32,012 nucleotides of DNA from an uncultured Frankineae bacterium (GCA_902805775.1 CADCUB010000108.1:1-32012); one strand, 5' to 3'. Positions 1 to 8,296 are shown, numbered from the stretch's first letter. Notes: generated from the sequence alone by a model not told the origin. Translations and numbers: made by a program.

Positions 1-940
1 CAGCGACGACCAGCTCGCCCGCGACCCCCAGGCGCAGGCCGCCCGGCTGCCCGCGGCGTCCTTCGACGCAGCCCGCCGGGCGCTCGCCGACGGCGCACCG
101 GTGCTCGTGCAGGTGCCGCGCCGGGGCTACGTCCCGAGCCTGGCCTGCGCACGCGACCGGACGCCCGCGCGCTGCCCCTCCTGCGCCGGGCCGCTGGCCG
201 CACCGGCCTCCGACGCCGTCCTGGCCTGCCGGCTGTGCGGGGGCCCCGCTGGGGGCTGGTCCTGTCCCGTCTGCGAGGGCTCGCGGTTGCGGTCGTCGGT
301 GGTCGGGGCCCGGCGCACGGCCGAGGAGCTCGGCCGGGCGTTCCCCGGCACCCCCGTGCGGACGTCCGGGCGCGACGAGGTCCTCGCCACCGTCTCCGGC
401 GGGCCGGCGCTGGTGGTCAGCACCCCGGGCGCGGAGCCCGTCGCCGAGGGCGGCTACGGCGCCGTGCTGCTCCTGGACGGCTGGGCCGCGCTCGGCCGCG
501 CCGACCTGCGGGCCGGGGAGGAGGCGCTCCGCCGCTGGTTCGCCGCGGCGGCGCTGGCCCGCCCCGGCGCCAGGGTCGTCTGCGTCGCCGACCGGGCCCT
601 GCCCGCGGTGCAGGCCCTGGTGCGCTGGGACCCGGCCTGGGCGGCGGCCCGCGAGCTCGCCGAGCGCACCGAGCTGCGCTTCCCACCGGCGGTGCGCCTG
701 GCCTCGGTGCAGGGGACGCCCGCAGCCGTGGCGGAGCTGCTCGGCTCGCTGCCCGAGCCCGCACGCCGTGACGCGCTCGGGCCGGTGGCCGCCGGGGAGG
801 GACAGGAGCGGCTGCTGCTGCGCGCCCCCCGCACGGCCGGGCCGCAGCTGGCGGCGGCGCTCAAGGCGGCGCAGTCGCTGCGCAGCGCACGCAAGGGCGA
901 GCCCGTCCGGGTGGAGCTCGACCCGCGCGTGCTCGCGTGA
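1..940 (+). CDS. priA: Primosomal protein N' (PriA), C-terminal part, 5' end outside window
   Basis: Partial gene; the reading frame is already open at position 2 and runs to TGA at 938-940. PriA recognises stalled or repaired forks and reloads the replisome. Visible are the paired CxxC/C-x-C cysteines of the zinc-binding insert ([20 protein letters not shown], roughly positions 140-280) and the conserved C-terminal end ([26 protein letters not shown]). The helicase motifs expected after the zinc region are not recognisable: where motif V (GTQMIAKGHDF-like) should be there is [16 protein letters not shown], and the QVAGRAGR box of motif VI is replaced by an alanine-rich stretch. This agrees with the known actinobacterial PriA group that lacks detectable helicase motifs, so the role is probably structural loading, not unwinding. 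Followed by hairpins and def. Confidence 0.9.
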   Translation, partial: SDDQLARDPQAQAARLPAASFDAARRALADGAPVLVQVPRRGYVPSLACARDRTPARCPSCAGPLAAPASDAVLACRLCGGPAGGWSCPVCEGSRLRSSVVGARRTAEELGRAFPGTPVRTSGRDEVLATVSGGPALVVSTPGAEPVAEGGYGAVLLLDGWAALGRADLRAGEEALRRWFAAAALARPGARVVCVADRALPAVQALVRWDPAWAAARELAERTELRFPPAVRLASVQGTPAAVAELLGSLPEPARRDALGPVAAGEGQERLLLRAPRTAGPQLAAALKAAQSLRSARKGEPVRVELDPRVLA

Positions 941-951
941 GACCTCCGGCT

Positions 952-982
952 CCTGCGCGTGCGCGCAGGGTCACCCCTGCGC
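952..982 (+). terminator. Two overlapping hairpins after priA, possible terminator
   Basis: Just after the priA stop, CCTGCGCG (952-959) and CGCGCAGG (962-969) form one inverted repeat. GCGCAGGG (963-970) and CCCTGCGC (975-982), with loop TCAC, form a second perfect 8-bp one. They share bases, so only one can form at a time. There is no T-tract, which is common for actinobacterial terminators. Inferred to end priA transcription before def. Confidence 0.4.
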
Positions 983-1008
983 ACGACGCCGTGCAGGACC
1001 CCTTCGCC

Positions 1009-1014
1009 TACCCT
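1009..1014 (+). promoter_or_regulatory. -10 hexamer of def (predicted leaderless)
   Basis: TACCCT fits the TANNNT -10 pattern and ends 6 nt before the GTG at 1021, which places the predicted transcription start on the start codon. No clear -35 is seen. Confidence 0.4.
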
Positions 1015-1020
1015 GGCGCT

Positions 1021-1569
1021 GTGTCCCTGCGCCCCATCCGCCTGCTCGGCGACCCCGTGCTGCGCACCCCGGCAGCTGTCGTCACGACGTTCGACAAGGA
1101 GCTGCGGACGCTCGTCCGGGACCTGACCGACACGATGCTCGAGGCTCCCGGCGTCGGGCTCGCGGCGCCGCAGATCGGCGTCGGCCTGCGCGTCTTCGTC
1201 TACGACGTCGACGACGCGCTCGGCCACCTGGTCAACCCGGTGCTGCACTTCCCGAGCGACGAGGAGCAGGACGGCCCGGAGGGCTGCCTGTCCCTGCCCG
1301 ACCTGACCTTCGACTGCGTGCGCAAGCAGCACGTCGTCGCGCACGGGCAGAACGTCTACGGGGACCCCGTGACGGTCGAGGGCAGCGACCTGCTCGCGCG
1401 CTGCGTGCAGCACGAGACCGACCACCTCGACGGGGTGCTGTTCATCGACCGCCTCGACGCCGAGACCAAGAAGGCCGCCCTCGAGGCGGTCCGTCAGGCC
1501 GAGTGGGCCAACCAGCCCCCGCCGGTCGTCAAGGCCAGCCCCCACCCGCTGTTCGGACGCGCGCGCTGA
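1021..1569 (+). CDS. def: Peptide deformylase
   Basis: Cytosolic metalloenzyme that removes the N-formyl group from nascent chains. All three family motifs are present: [10 protein letters not shown] (motif 1), EGCLSLP (motif 2, Cys metal ligand) and QHETDHLDG (motif 3, HExxH-type ligands and catalytic Glu). It gives 182 aa, normal for a type I enzyme. The GTG at 1021 was chosen because [18 protein letters not shown] matches the family N-terminus and a -10 hexamer lies 6 nt upstream. A GTG at 937 overlapping the priA stop would add 28 residues of low-complexity sequence and read through the hairpins. Next gene is fmt, its functional partner in the formylation cycle, whose start overlaps the def stop. 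Confidence 0.95.
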   Translation: MSLRPIRLLGDPVLRTPAAVVTTFDKELRTLVRDLTDTMLEAPGVGLAAPQIGVGLRVFVYDVDDALGHLVNPVLHFPSDEEQDGPEGCLSLPDLTFDCVRKQHVVAHGQNVYGDPVTVEGSDLLARCVQHETDHLDGVLFIDRLDAETKKAALEAVRQAEWANQPPPVVKASPHPLFGRAR

Positions 1570-2474
1570 GGCTGGTCTTCGCCGGTACGCCCGAGCCGGC
1601 GGTGCCGTCGCTCGAGGCGCTGCTCGGCAGTCGGCACGACGTCGTGGCGGTGGTGACGCGACCCGACGCGCCCGCCGGTCGCGGACGCACGCTGCGTCCC
1701 AGCCCGGTCCGCGAGCGCGCCGAGGCCGCGGGCGTCGAGGTGCTCACCCCGGCGCACCCCCGCGACGAGGCGTTCCAGTCGCGGCTGCGGGAGCTCGCGC
1801 CCGACTGCTGCCCGGTCGTGGCGTACGGCGCGCTGGTCCCGCAGCCGGTGCTCGACATCCCGGTGCACGGCTGGGTCAACCTGCACTTCTCGCTGCTGCC
1901 GGCCTGGCGCGGGGCCGCGCCCGTGCAGCACGCGCTGCTGCACGGCGACGAGATCACCGGGGCGACGACCTTCCGGTTGGAGGCGGGCATGGACACCGGC
2001 CCGGTCTTCGGCGTCGTCACCGAGCAGGTGCGGCCCACCGACACCAGCGGCGACCTGCTCGACCGGCTCGCCCGCAGCGGCGCAGGGCTGCTGGTCGCCA
2101 CGCTCGACGGCATCGAGCGGGGCGAGCTGCGCCCGGTGCCGCAGCCGGCCGACGGCGTCAGCCTCGCCCCCAAGGTCACCGTCGAGGACGCGCGCGTCGA
2201 CTGGTCCGCGCCCGCGGTACGGGTCGACCGGCTCGTCCGCGCCTGCACCCCGGCGCCCGGAGCCTGGACGACGCTGCGCGGCAAGCGGGTCAAGCTCGGC
2301 CCCGTCGCGCTCACCGACGAGGTGCTGCCGCCGGGCGAGATCGCCGGCGGGCTCGTCGGCACCGCGACGACCGCGGTGCGGCTCGGCGGCGTGCGTCCGG
2401 AGGGCAAGGGCGCCATGCCCGCCGCGGACTGGCTGCGCGGCCTGCGCCTCGAGCCCGGCGAGCGCCTCGCATGA
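1566..2474 (+). CDS. fmt: Methionyl-tRNA formyltransferase (apparent CTG start)
   Basis: Transfers the formyl group from 10-formyl-tetrahydrofolate to Met-tRNAfMet. Seen: N-terminal strand [18 protein letters not shown], folate/catalytic block [18 protein letters not shown] with Asn and His, and the catalytic Asp in [10 protein letters not shown]. The C-terminal tRNA-binding domain runs to the end. Length is 302 aa against about 315 in E. coli. The usual N-terminus [12 protein letters not shown] corresponds here to CTG AGG CTG GTC, so the start appears to be CTG at 1566, giving a CTGA overlap with the def stop. The alternative is GTG at 1503, which adds 21 residues and overlaps def by 67 nt. 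The 3' end overlaps rsmB by ATGA. Confidence 0.93.
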   Translation: MRLVFAGTPEPAVPSLEALLGSRHDVVAVVTRPDAPAGRGRTLRPSPVRERAEAAGVEVLTPAHPRDEAFQSRLRELAPDCCPVVAYGALVPQPVLDIPVHGWVNLHFSLLPAWRGAAPVQHALLHGDEITGATTFRLEAGMDTGPVFGVVTEQVRPTDTSGDLLDRLARSGAGLLVATLDGIERGELRPVPQPADGVSLAPKVTVEDARVDWSAPAVRVDRLVRACTPAPGAWTTLRGKRVKLGPVALTDEVLPPGEIAGGLVGTATTAVRLGGVRPEGKGAMPAADWLRGLRLEPGERLA

Positions 2475-3883
2475 CGCCCCCGCCCCCGCCCCCGCGCAGG
2501 CGCCCGTCCGGCGAGCGTCCCGCCGCGGGCACGCCCCGGCCCCGCCCCTACCGCCCGCCCGCCGACGACAAGCCCCGCCGGGCGGCGTACGACGTCCTGC
2601 TCGCCGTCCGGGAGAAGGACGCCTACGCCAACCTCGTCCTGCCGGGGCTGCTGCGCGAGCGGGGCATCACCGGCCGCGACGCCGCGCTGGCGACCGAGCT
2701 GGCCTACGGCGCGCTGCGGGGGCAGGGCCTCTACGACGCCGTCCTGCAGGCGTGCGTCGACCGGCCGCTGGCCAGGGTCGACCCGCCGGTGCTCGACGTC
2801 CTGCGCCTGGGTGCGCACCAGCTGCTGCGCACCCGCATCCCGCCGCACGCCGCGGTGTCGGCGACGGTCGACCTCGCCCGGCGGGTCGTGAGCGCCGGCC
2901 CGGTCGCCTTCGTCAACGCCGTGCTGCGCAAGGTGGCCGCCCAGGACCTCGCCGCCTGGGTGGCCGCGCTCGCCCCGCGTGACGACCGCCTGGCGGCCCT
3001 GGCACTCGAGCACAGCCACCCGCGGTGGATCGCCAGCGCGTTCCGGGACGCGCTCGGCGGCGACCTGTGGCAGACCGGTGCGGCGCTCGCGGCCGACGAC
3101 GCCCGGCCCGAGGTGCACCTCGTCGCGCGTCGCCTGCCCCGGGAGCGGCTCGTCGCGCAGAGCGGCGGCACCCCGGGACCGTGGTCGCCGTACGCCGTGC
3201 GGCTGTCCGAGGGCGACCCGGGCGCGCTCGCCGCCGTGCAGTCGGGCGCCGCCGGGGTGCAGGACGAGGGCAGCCAGCTCGTGGCGCTGGCCCTGGCCGC
3301 GGCGCCGCTCGACGGCCCGGACCGCACGTGGGTCGACCTGTGCGCCGGCCCCGGCGGCAAGGCGGCGCTGCTCGACGTGCTGGCCGCCGAGCGCGGGGCG
3401 ACGCTCGTCGCGCTGGAGTCTCAGCACCACCGCACCCGCCTGGTGCGCCGCAGCGGGGTGCGCACGGCCGTGACCACCGACTCCCGCACGCCGCCGCTGC
3501 GTCCCGGCACGGCCGACCGCGTGCTGCTCGACGCGCCGTGCAGCGGCCTGGGCGCCCTGCGGCGGCGGCCGGAGGCTCGCTGGCGCCGCATGCCGGGTGA
3601 CCTCCCGGGGCTGACCCGGCTGCAGGGCGAGCTGCTCGACGCCGCGGCGCGAGTGCTGCGGCCCGGCGGCCTGCTGGCGTACGTCACCTGCTCGCCGCAC
3701 CTGGCCGAGACGGTGGTGCCGGTCGGTGACGCCCTGCGCCGCCACCCCGACCTCGAGCAGATCGACGCCCGGCCGCTGCTGCCCGGTGTCCCCGACCTCG
3801 GCGACGGCCCGGCGGTGCAGCTGTGGCCGCACCTGCACGGCACCGACGCGATGTTCCTGACGGTGCTGCGCCGCCGGCCCTGA
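2471..3883 (+). CDS. rsmB: 16S rRNA m5C967 methyltransferase (RsmB/Sun/Fmu)
   Basis: SAM-dependent enzyme that makes 5-methylcytosine in 16S rRNA. After about 30 Pro/Arg-rich residues comes a NusB-like RNA-binding domain (about 35-165), then a Rossmann methyltransferase domain. SAM site [14 protein letters not shown] lies near residue 288. The motif IV cysteine is in DAPCSGLG near 355, and the catalytic motif VI cysteine is in VTCSPH near 406. Both cysteines needed for the covalent mechanism are therefore present. ATG at 2471 overlaps the fmt stop (ATGA), so it is translationally coupled. At 470 aa it is somewhat longer than the E. coli enzyme because of the N-terminal tail. Confidence 0.95.
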   Translation: MTPPPPPPRRRPSGERPAAGTPRPRPYRPPADDKPRRAAYDVLLAVREKDAYANLVLPGLLRERGITGRDAALATELAYGALRGQGLYDAVLQACVDRPLARVDPPVLDVLRLGAHQLLRTRIPPHAAVSATVDLARRVVSAGPVAFVNAVLRKVAAQDLAAWVAALAPRDDRLAALALEHSHPRWIASAFRDALGGDLWQTGAALAADDARPEVHLVARRLPRERLVAQSGGTPGPWSPYAVRLSEGDPGALAAVQSGAAGVQDEGSQLVALALAAAPLDGPDRTWVDLCAGPGGKAALLDVLAAERGATLVALESQHHRTRLVRRSGVRTAVTTDSRTPPLRPGTADRVLLDAPCSGLGALRRRPEARWRRMPGDLPGLTRLQGELLDAAARVLRPGGLLAYVTCSPHLAETVVPVGDALRRHPDLEQIDARPLLPGVPDLGDGPAVQLWPHLHGTDAMFLTVLRRRP

Positions 3884-3925
3884 CCTCGCGCGCCGCGCGT
3901 CCCCGACGACACCGACGGCGGGCAC

Positions 3926-3931
3926 TACAGT
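3926..3931 (+). promoter_or_regulatory. -10 hexamer for rpe
   Basis: TACAGT in the 74-nt gap between rsmB and rpe would start transcription near 3938. That leaves a leader of about 20 nt carrying the GAGGAG ribosome-binding site before GTG 3958. The -35 is not obvious. Confidence 0.4.
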
Positions 3932-3957
3932 CGCGTCGTCCGACCGAGGAGCCGACC

Positions 3958-4632
3958 GTGCCGTCCCGCCCGCAGATCTCGCCGTCCATCCTGTCGGCGG
4001 ACTTCGCCCGGCTGGCCGAGGAGCTCGCGCGCATCGACGGGGCCGCCGACTGGGCGCACGTCGACGTGATGGACAACCACTTCGTGCCCAACCTGACGCT
4101 CGGGCTGCCCGTCGTCGAGGCGGTCCTGAAGGCGACGAGCGTCCCCGTCGACTGCCACCTGATGATCGAGGACCCCGACCGGTGGGCGCCGGCGTACGCC
4201 GAGGCGGGGGCGGGCAGCGTCACGTTCCACGCCGAGGCGGCGGCGGCGCCCGTACGGCTGGCCCGGGCCCTGCGCGCGGCCGGTGCCCGTGCGGGGCTGG
4301 CGCTCAAGCCGGCCACCCCCGTCGAGCCGTACCTCGACCTGCTGCCCGAGATCGACATGCTGCTGGTGATGACCGTCGAGCCGGGCTTCGGCGGGCAGAG
4401 CTTCCTCGACGTCGTGCTGCCGAAGCTGCGGCGCTGCAGCGAGGCGATCCGCGGGCGCGAGCTCGACGTGTGGCTGCAGGTCGACGGTGGCGTCAGCGCC
4501 GCCACGATCGAGCGGTGCGCCGAGGCCGGAGCCGACGTCTTCGTCGCCGGCTCGGCCGTCTACGGAGCCGACGACCCGGCAGCCGCGGTGGAGGCACTGC
4601 GAGCGCGGGCCGCCGGCGTCCTGGGCCCGTGA
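3958..4632 (+). CDS. rpe: Ribulose-phosphate 3-epimerase
   Basis: Interconverts ribulose 5-phosphate and xylulose 5-phosphate in the pentose phosphate pathway, which also supplies the ribulose 5-phosphate used by RibB downstream. TIM-barrel signatures are complete: [28 protein letters not shown] (metal His and Asp), [24 protein letters not shown] and the phosphate-binding AGSAVYG. It gives 224 aa, normal. GTG 3958 has GAGGAG 7 nt upstream and begins exactly at the family N-terminus. The stop overlaps the next gene's GTG (GTGA). Confidence 0.96.
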   Translation: MPSRPQISPSILSADFARLAEELARIDGAADWAHVDVMDNHFVPNLTLGLPVVEAVLKATSVPVDCHLMIEDPDRWAPAYAEAGAGSVTFHAEAAAAPVRLARALRAAGARAGLALKPATPVEPYLDLLPEIDMLLVMTVEPGFGGQSFLDVVLPKLRRCSEAIRGRELDVWLQVDGGVSAATIERCAEAGADVFVAGSAVYGADDPAAAVEALRARAAGVLGP

Positions 4633-5654
4633 CGCCTCGGCCGGTCCGCCCTGAGGCGACCGGCCCGGACCGCGCGACGCGGGTGCTCGTCGTCGACGAC
4701 GATCCGGTGCTCGCCGGTCTGGTGCGCGTGTGCCTGGAGCTGGAGGACTTCGCGGTCTCGGACGTCCCGGACGGCGCCGCCGCCCTGACCGCCGTGCGCA
4801 CCGACCCGCCCGACCTGGTGCTGCTCGACATCATGATGCCCGGGCTGTCCGGCCTCGACGTCCTGCGCCGGCTGCGGGCCGACGCGACGACCGTCGCGAT
4901 GCCCGTCGTGCTGCTGACGGCGCGCGGGCTCACCGCCGACAAGGTGATCGGGCTGACCGCGGGCGCCGACGACTACATCGTCAAGCCGTTCGACCCGGCC
5001 GAGCTGGTCGCCCGCCTGCGCACGGCCCTGCGCCGCACGGCCGAGGCCCGCGCGGTGTCGCCGCTGACCGGCCTGCCCGGCAACGTGCAGATCGAGCTGG
5101 AGAGCCGGGCTCGTGCCAGCCGCGGGGTGCCGTACGCCGTCAGCCACATCGACCTCGACGAGTTCAAGAGCTTCAACGACCGGTACGGCTTCCTGCGCGG
5201 TGACCGGCTGCTGCTCGCCCTGTCGGCCTGCCTGGTGGAGGCGGCCGCGGGCGCCGACCCTCCGGTGTTCGTCGGGCACGTCGGCGGCGACGACTTCGTC
5301 GTGCTGTCGACCCCCGCCCAGGCCGAGCCGTTGGCACGCAGCCTCGCCGCGAGCTTCGACCGGCTGGTGCCGTCCCACTACGACCCGGACGACGCCGCCC
5401 GCGGGGCGCTGCTGCTCGCCGACCGCCGCGGCGAGGTGCGCGAGCACCCGCTGGTGTCGGTGAGCATCGGGATCGCCTGGAGCGCCGAGAGCGACCAGGG
5501 GCCGCACCCGGTCGTGGCCGCGGCGGGCGAGATGAAGCGCTTCGCCAAGAGCTCTCCCGGGTCCTGCGTCGCGGTCGACCGCCGCGCCCGGCTCAGCGCA
5601 GCAGCGGGAGCGCCTGCGCCGCAGCCCCGAGGCGCGCCCGGTCGGCCTCGCTGA
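4629..5654 (+). CDS. Response regulator with C-terminal GGDEF-type domain
   Basis: Predicted cytosolic signalling protein, 341 aa. The N-terminal receiver domain (about 17-135) has the acidic pocket D23-D25, phosphoacceptor D67 (LLDIMMPG), T97 and K119 (KPF). A GGDEF-type domain follows after a short linker: SPLTGLPGN near 145, metal-binding DLDEF at 175-179, then GGDDF at 219-223 in place of GGDEF. The acidic pair is kept, so cyclic di-GMP synthesis is possible. No RxxD inhibitory-site motif precedes the GGDDF. GTG 4629 overlaps the rpe stop, so it is probably co-translated with rpe. The last 20 residues are a low-complexity tail lying antisense to the end of the convergent gene. No cognate kinase is adjacent. 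Confidence 0.85.
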   Translation: MTPRPVRPEATGPDRATRVLVVDDDPVLAGLVRVCLELEDFAVSDVPDGAAALTAVRTDPPDLVLLDIMMPGLSGLDVLRRLRADATTVAMPVVLLTARGLTADKVIGLTAGADDYIVKPFDPAELVARLRTALRRTAEARAVSPLTGLPGNVQIELESRARASRGVPYAVSHIDLDEFKSFNDRYGFLRGDRLLLALSACLVEAAAGADPPVFVGHVGGDDFVVLSTPAQAEPLARSLAASFDRLVPSHYDPDDAARGALLLADRRGEVREHPLVSVSIGIAWSAESDQGPHPVVAAAGEMKRFAKSSPGSCVAVDRRARLSAAAGAPAPQPRGAPGRPR

Positions 5655-6273
5655 GCGGCTCGCGGCCGGTCGCCCTGCGCGCGGCGGTCGCGTCGTCCCA
5701 CTCCTCGGGCAGCGGGCTCCCGAGCACGCCGGTGAGCACCCGGCGCACCTCCGCCAGCGGCCCCGGTCCCGGGCCGGGACGCTCGAGGTCGCGCACCAGG
5801 TCGAGGTGGTGCACCGCCGACTCGACGACCAGCGTCGACAGCAGGTCGCCGAGCGTGAGCACCCGGCCCTGCGTGCGGAGCAGGGTGCCCGGCTCCAGCC
5901 GGGCCGCCGCGACCAGCACCGCCGCCGACGTCTCGGCGTGGACCTCGGCCAGGACCTCGATGCCACCGGCGACGCTCGCGCTCACCCGGGTCCGCCACAG
6001 GTCGTCGTCGGCCTCCGCGCGCGACTGGTGCCAGTCGGCCCAGTAGCGCACCGCGTCGGTGTCGGCCGGGCCCGTCGCGGGCGTGGCGGTGGCGACCAGT
6101 CCCCGCCGCGCGTCGAAGACCAGGTGCTGCGCCAGGTCCAGGACCGCCCAGCCGGCGCAGCCGGTCGGCCGTACGGCCTCCGCGTCGGTCAGGTCCTGCA
6201 GCAGGGCGGCGAGGTCGCCGTAGGCAGTCCGCAGCAGCGACAGCGGGTCGGGCACGCCGCCAGCCTGCCCCAC
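5593..6273 (-). CDS. Maleylpyruvate isomerase / mycothiol-dependent DinB-family protein
   Basis: 226-aa protein with the DinB-like four-helix fold of the TIGR03083/mycothiol-dependent maleylpyruvate isomerase family. Conserved features: a C-x-G-W entry (GCAGWAVLDLAQHL, metal His near residue 50), an acidic/His helix in the middle (EVHAETSAAV) and the typical VVESAVHHLDLVRDL helix. The family includes metal-dependent thiol-using enzymes and many members of unknown substrate; this substrate cannot be told. GTG 6273 is preferred because GGGAGGGG lies just upstream; GTG 6255 is an alternative without a site. Its 3' end overlaps the response regulator by 62 nt tail to tail, and it diverges from the serine hydrolase. 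Confidence 0.8.
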   Translation of the reverse strand: MGQAGGVPDPLSLLRTAYGDLAALLQDLTDAEAVRPTGCAGWAVLDLAQHLVFDARRGLVATATPATGPADTDAVRYWADWHQSRAEADDDLWRTRVSASVAGGIEVLAEVHAETSAAVLVAAARLEPGTLLRTQGRVLTLGDLLSTLVVESAVHHLDLVRDLERPGPGPGPLAEVRRVLTGVLGSPLPEEWDDATAARRATGREPLSEADRARLGAAAQALPLLR

Positions 6274-6298
6274 CGCCCCCTCCCGGAGCAGCTCCGGT

Positions 6299-6304
6299 CA
6301 GGAT
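6299..6304 (+). promoter_or_regulatory. -10 hexamer of serine hydrolase gene (predicted leaderless)
   Basis: CAGGAT keeps the key A and final T of the -10 element and ends 6 nt before GTG 6311. No ribosome-binding site is visible between them. Confidence 0.3.
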
Positions 6305-6310
6305 GCAGGC

Positions 6311-7726
6311 GTGACGACCTCGCCGCTGCCGCGCAGCCCGGCCCGTGACGCCGGGCTCGACCCGAGCGCCGTGCTTGCCCTGCTGGACGCGCTGGAGGGC
6401 GTCGAGCTGCACAGCCTCATGGTCCTGCGCCACGGGCGCGTCGTCGTAGAGGGCTGGTGGGCGCCGTACACCGCGCAGCGCCCCCACCTGCTCTACTCGC
6501 TGAGCAAGGCGTTCACCGCGACGGCGGCGGGCTTCGCCTCGGCGGAGGGCCTGCTCGACCTCGACGACACCCTGCTCTCGCACGTCCCGTCGCTCGACGC
6601 GCAGGTCGTCGACGCGCGCAGCCGGGCCATCACCCTGCGGCACCTCGCCTCGATGGCCAGCGGTCACACGCGCGACATGCTGCGCGAGGCGTCCGACCTC
6701 GACCCGGCGGACCCCGTGCGCGGTCTGCTGCTGCTGCCACCCGACCGCGAGCCGGGCAGCGTGTTCGCCTACAGCCAGCCCTGCACCTACGCGCTGGGCG
6801 CAGTCGTGCAGGAGCGGTCCGGCCAGCGCCTGACCGACTACCTGCGTCCCCGCCTGCTGGACCCCCTGGGCATCGGGCCCGTCGGGTGGCGCACCTGGCC
6901 CGGAGGTCACGAGCAGGGCTTCAGCGGGCTGTTCGCCCGCACGGAGGACGTCGCCGCGCTCGGCCAGCTGCTCCTGCAGCGCGGGCGCTGGGGCGACCGG
7001 CAGCTGCTCCCGGAGTCGTGGGTGGCGGCAGCGTCGTCGCGGCAGGTCGACACCCCCGACGAGCCGGCGCCGGACTGGCGCCGGGGCTACGGCTACCAGC
7101 TGTGGCAGTCGCGGCACGGCTACCGCGGCGACGGCGCCTTCGGCCAGTTCTGCCTGGTCCTGCCGGAGCAGGACGCGGTGGTGGTCACGACGGCCTGCAC
7201 CACGGACATGCAGGCCGTGCTCGACGCGGTCTGGGCGTTCCTGCTGCCCGGCTTCGACGCGCCGACGGAGGACGCCGCCGCGCAGGCGCGCCTCGACGCG
7301 CGGCTGGCCCGCCTGCACCTGCCGGCAGCCGGCGGGGGCCCCTGGCCGTCGCAGGCCGCCGGGTCGTACGAGGTGCGCTCCGACGGTGTCGAGGCGCCGA
7401 TGGCCTCGCTCGTCTCCGTCGAGCTGTCGGGCGGCCCGGACGGCTGGCAGGTCCGGCTCGTCGAACCGGACGACGCGCTGGCGCCGTTCCCCGTCGGCAC
7501 GGGCGAGTGGGTGGTCGCGGAGCCCGAGGACGGCGGGGGTGACCGGGTGCCCGTGGCGGCGTCGGGCGGATGGCTCGACGACGGCAGAGGCCGGCTCGAG
7601 GTGGTCTTCCTCGAGACGCCGCACCGGGTCGACGTGGAGCTCGACCCGGTGTCCCGTACGGCGCGCGTCGGCTGGCGGCTGGAGCCGCTGGGCGACAGCG
7701 ACCTGCGCTCGATGCGCTGCCCGTGA
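6311..7726 (+). CDS. Serine hydrolase, class C beta-lactamase/esterase fold
   Basis: 471 aa, no signal peptide, so predicted cytosolic. The beta-lactamase-related domain has S63-L-S-K66 as nucleophile and base (LLYSLSKAF), Y154-S-Q as the second catalytic motif (FAYSQPCTY), the ITLRHLASMASGH block and a glycine-rich third motif (YRGDGAFGQF). A C-terminal extension of about 130 residues (SQAAGSYEVRSDGV onwards, beta-rich) resembles the extra domain of esterase-type members. This group includes esterases, D-amino-acid amidases and peptidases more often than true beta-lactamases; the substrate is unknown. Divergent from the DinB-family gene, with only 37 nt between starts, and not coupled to the gene after it. 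Confidence 0.8.
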   Translation: MTTSPLPRSPARDAGLDPSAVLALLDALEGVELHSLMVLRHGRVVVEGWWAPYTAQRPHLLYSLSKAFTATAAGFASAEGLLDLDDTLLSHVPSLDAQVVDARSRAITLRHLASMASGHTRDMLREASDLDPADPVRGLLLLPPDREPGSVFAYSQPCTYALGAVVQERSGQRLTDYLRPRLLDPLGIGPVGWRTWPGGHEQGFSGLFARTEDVAALGQLLLQRGRWGDRQLLPESWVAAASSRQVDTPDEPAPDWRRGYGYQLWQSRHGYRGDGAFGQFCLVLPEQDAVVVTTACTTDMQAVLDAVWAFLLPGFDAPTEDAAAQARLDARLARLHLPAAGGGPWPSQAAGSYEVRSDGVEAPMASLVSVELSGGPDGWQVRLVEPDDALAPFPVGTGEWVVAEPEDGGGDRVPVAASGGWLDDGRGRLEVVFLETPHRVDVELDPVSRTARVGWRLEPLGDSDLRSMRCP

Positions 7727-7847
7727 GGGGCGTCGTCCGGCGACGAGCGGGGGTGCTGCCTCGCAGCGGCCCGGGGCGGACGGTGTGCGGGCGCGGCGAG
7801 GTGCGCACGCCGCACGTGGACGGAGGCCGGCTGGGCACAGGAGGGCC
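7727..7847 (+). other. Intergenic stretch without recognised gene
   Basis: Holds a weak hairpin (CGTCG 7731-7735 with CGACG 7741-7745) just after the serine hydrolase stop, and the AGGAGGG ribosome-binding site of the next small gene. No convincing promoter was seen. Confidence 0.3.
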
Positions 7848-8021
7848 ATGACCGAACCCGACGAGCGCCTTCCCTTCGCCGGCACCGCCGAGCCGAGCGG
7901 TGAGCACGACCCGGAGCGCCTGGAGCAGATCGCCGAGCAGATGGGCACCGACCCGTCGCCGCAGGACGTCGACGCCTACCGCGCGGCCATCGGCGACGAC
8001 GGCCTGCCCGACCAGGTCTAG
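7848..8021 (+). CDS. Small acidic hypothetical protein, 57 aa
   Basis: ATG with an excellent ribosome-binding site (GGAGGG 5 nt upstream) opens a 57-codon frame. Composition is striking: 15 Asp/Glu, only 3 Arg, no Lys and no Cys, with several Pro and Gly, suggesting a largely disordered acidic peptide with a short helix (PERLEQIAEQM). I do not recognise a family. It lies between the serine hydrolase and the riboflavin riboswitch, and is followed by a hairpin that would end its transcript. Function unknown; the ribosome-binding site is the main reason to believe it. Confidence 0.55.
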   Translation: MTEPDERLPFAGTAEPSGEHDPERLEQIAEQMGTDPSPQDVDAYRAAIGDDGLPDQV

Positions 8022-8040
8022 CGGGGCCTCCGGGGCTGCC

Positions 8041-8076
8041 GGTCGCCTGCTGCCGGCGGTCGGTCCGGCGGCGACC
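8041..8076 (+). terminator. Hairpin terminator upstream of rib operon
   Basis: GGTCGCC (8041-8047) pairs with GGCGACC (8070-8076), and inside it GCCGG (8052-8056) with CCGGC (8065-8069). This gives a 12-bp GC stem with a 4-nt bulge, 19 nt after the small gene's stop. There is no T-tract. Confidence 0.4.
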
Positions 8077-8112
8077 GCGGTCGCGCCCGAGGCCGACCTG
8101 CGCACGACGTGG

Positions 8113-8118
8113 CAGACT
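8113..8118 (+). promoter_or_regulatory. Possible -10 of the rib operon
   Basis: CAGACT would start transcription near 8125, a few bases before helix P1 of the riboswitch. The -35 is not clear, so this is weak. Confidence 0.25.
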
Positions 8119-8132
8119 TCGTCCCGACAGCA

Positions 8133-8258
8133 GTGCGCTCCGGGGCAGGTGCGATTCCTGACCGGCGGTGACAGTCCGCGACCCGCTCGCAGCCAGCCAG
8201 CGGTGGACCCGGTGGGAGTCCGGGACCGACGGTGACAGTCCGGAGGAGAGGCGCGCAC
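8133..8258 (+). ncRNA. FMN riboswitch (RFN element)
   Basis: The conserved RFN core is readable in order: GCTCCGGGG, GATTCCTGACCGGCGGTGA, AGTCCGCGACCC, then ACCCGGTGGGAGTCCGGGACC, and GACGGTGACAGTCCGGA closing the junction. Helix P1 is a perfect 6-bp pairing of GTGCGC (8133-8138) with GCGCAC (8253-8258). The element senses flavin mononucleotide and lowers expression of riboflavin genes. It precedes ribD, so it should control the whole ribD-ribE-ribBA-ribH operon by product feedback. Confidence 0.95.
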
Positions 8259-8296
8259 GGGCGGTCCGGGCTGGTCCCTGGGGGCCGGCCGGTGAC

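Noticed and set aside
937-1020. def starting at GTG 937 by overlap with priA
   Set aside because: It would add 28 unconserved residues across two strong hairpins; the GTG at 1021 matches the family N-terminus and has a -10 hexamer at leaderless spacing.
1529-3925. A 798-codon open frame on the minus strand across fmt and rsmB
   Set aside because: Antisense shadow of two certain genes; composition is Arg/Gly/Ala repeats without motifs.
6311-7726. Serine hydrolase as an antibiotic-resistance beta-lactamase
   Set aside because: No signal peptide, YSQ in place of YxN and an extra C-terminal domain; better viewed as an esterase or peptidase-like relative.
7785-7850. Possible longer version of the small acidic protein from upstream in-frame codons
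   Set aside because: Upstream codons overlap the serine hydrolase in another frame and lack a ribosome-binding site; ATG 7848 has an excellent one.
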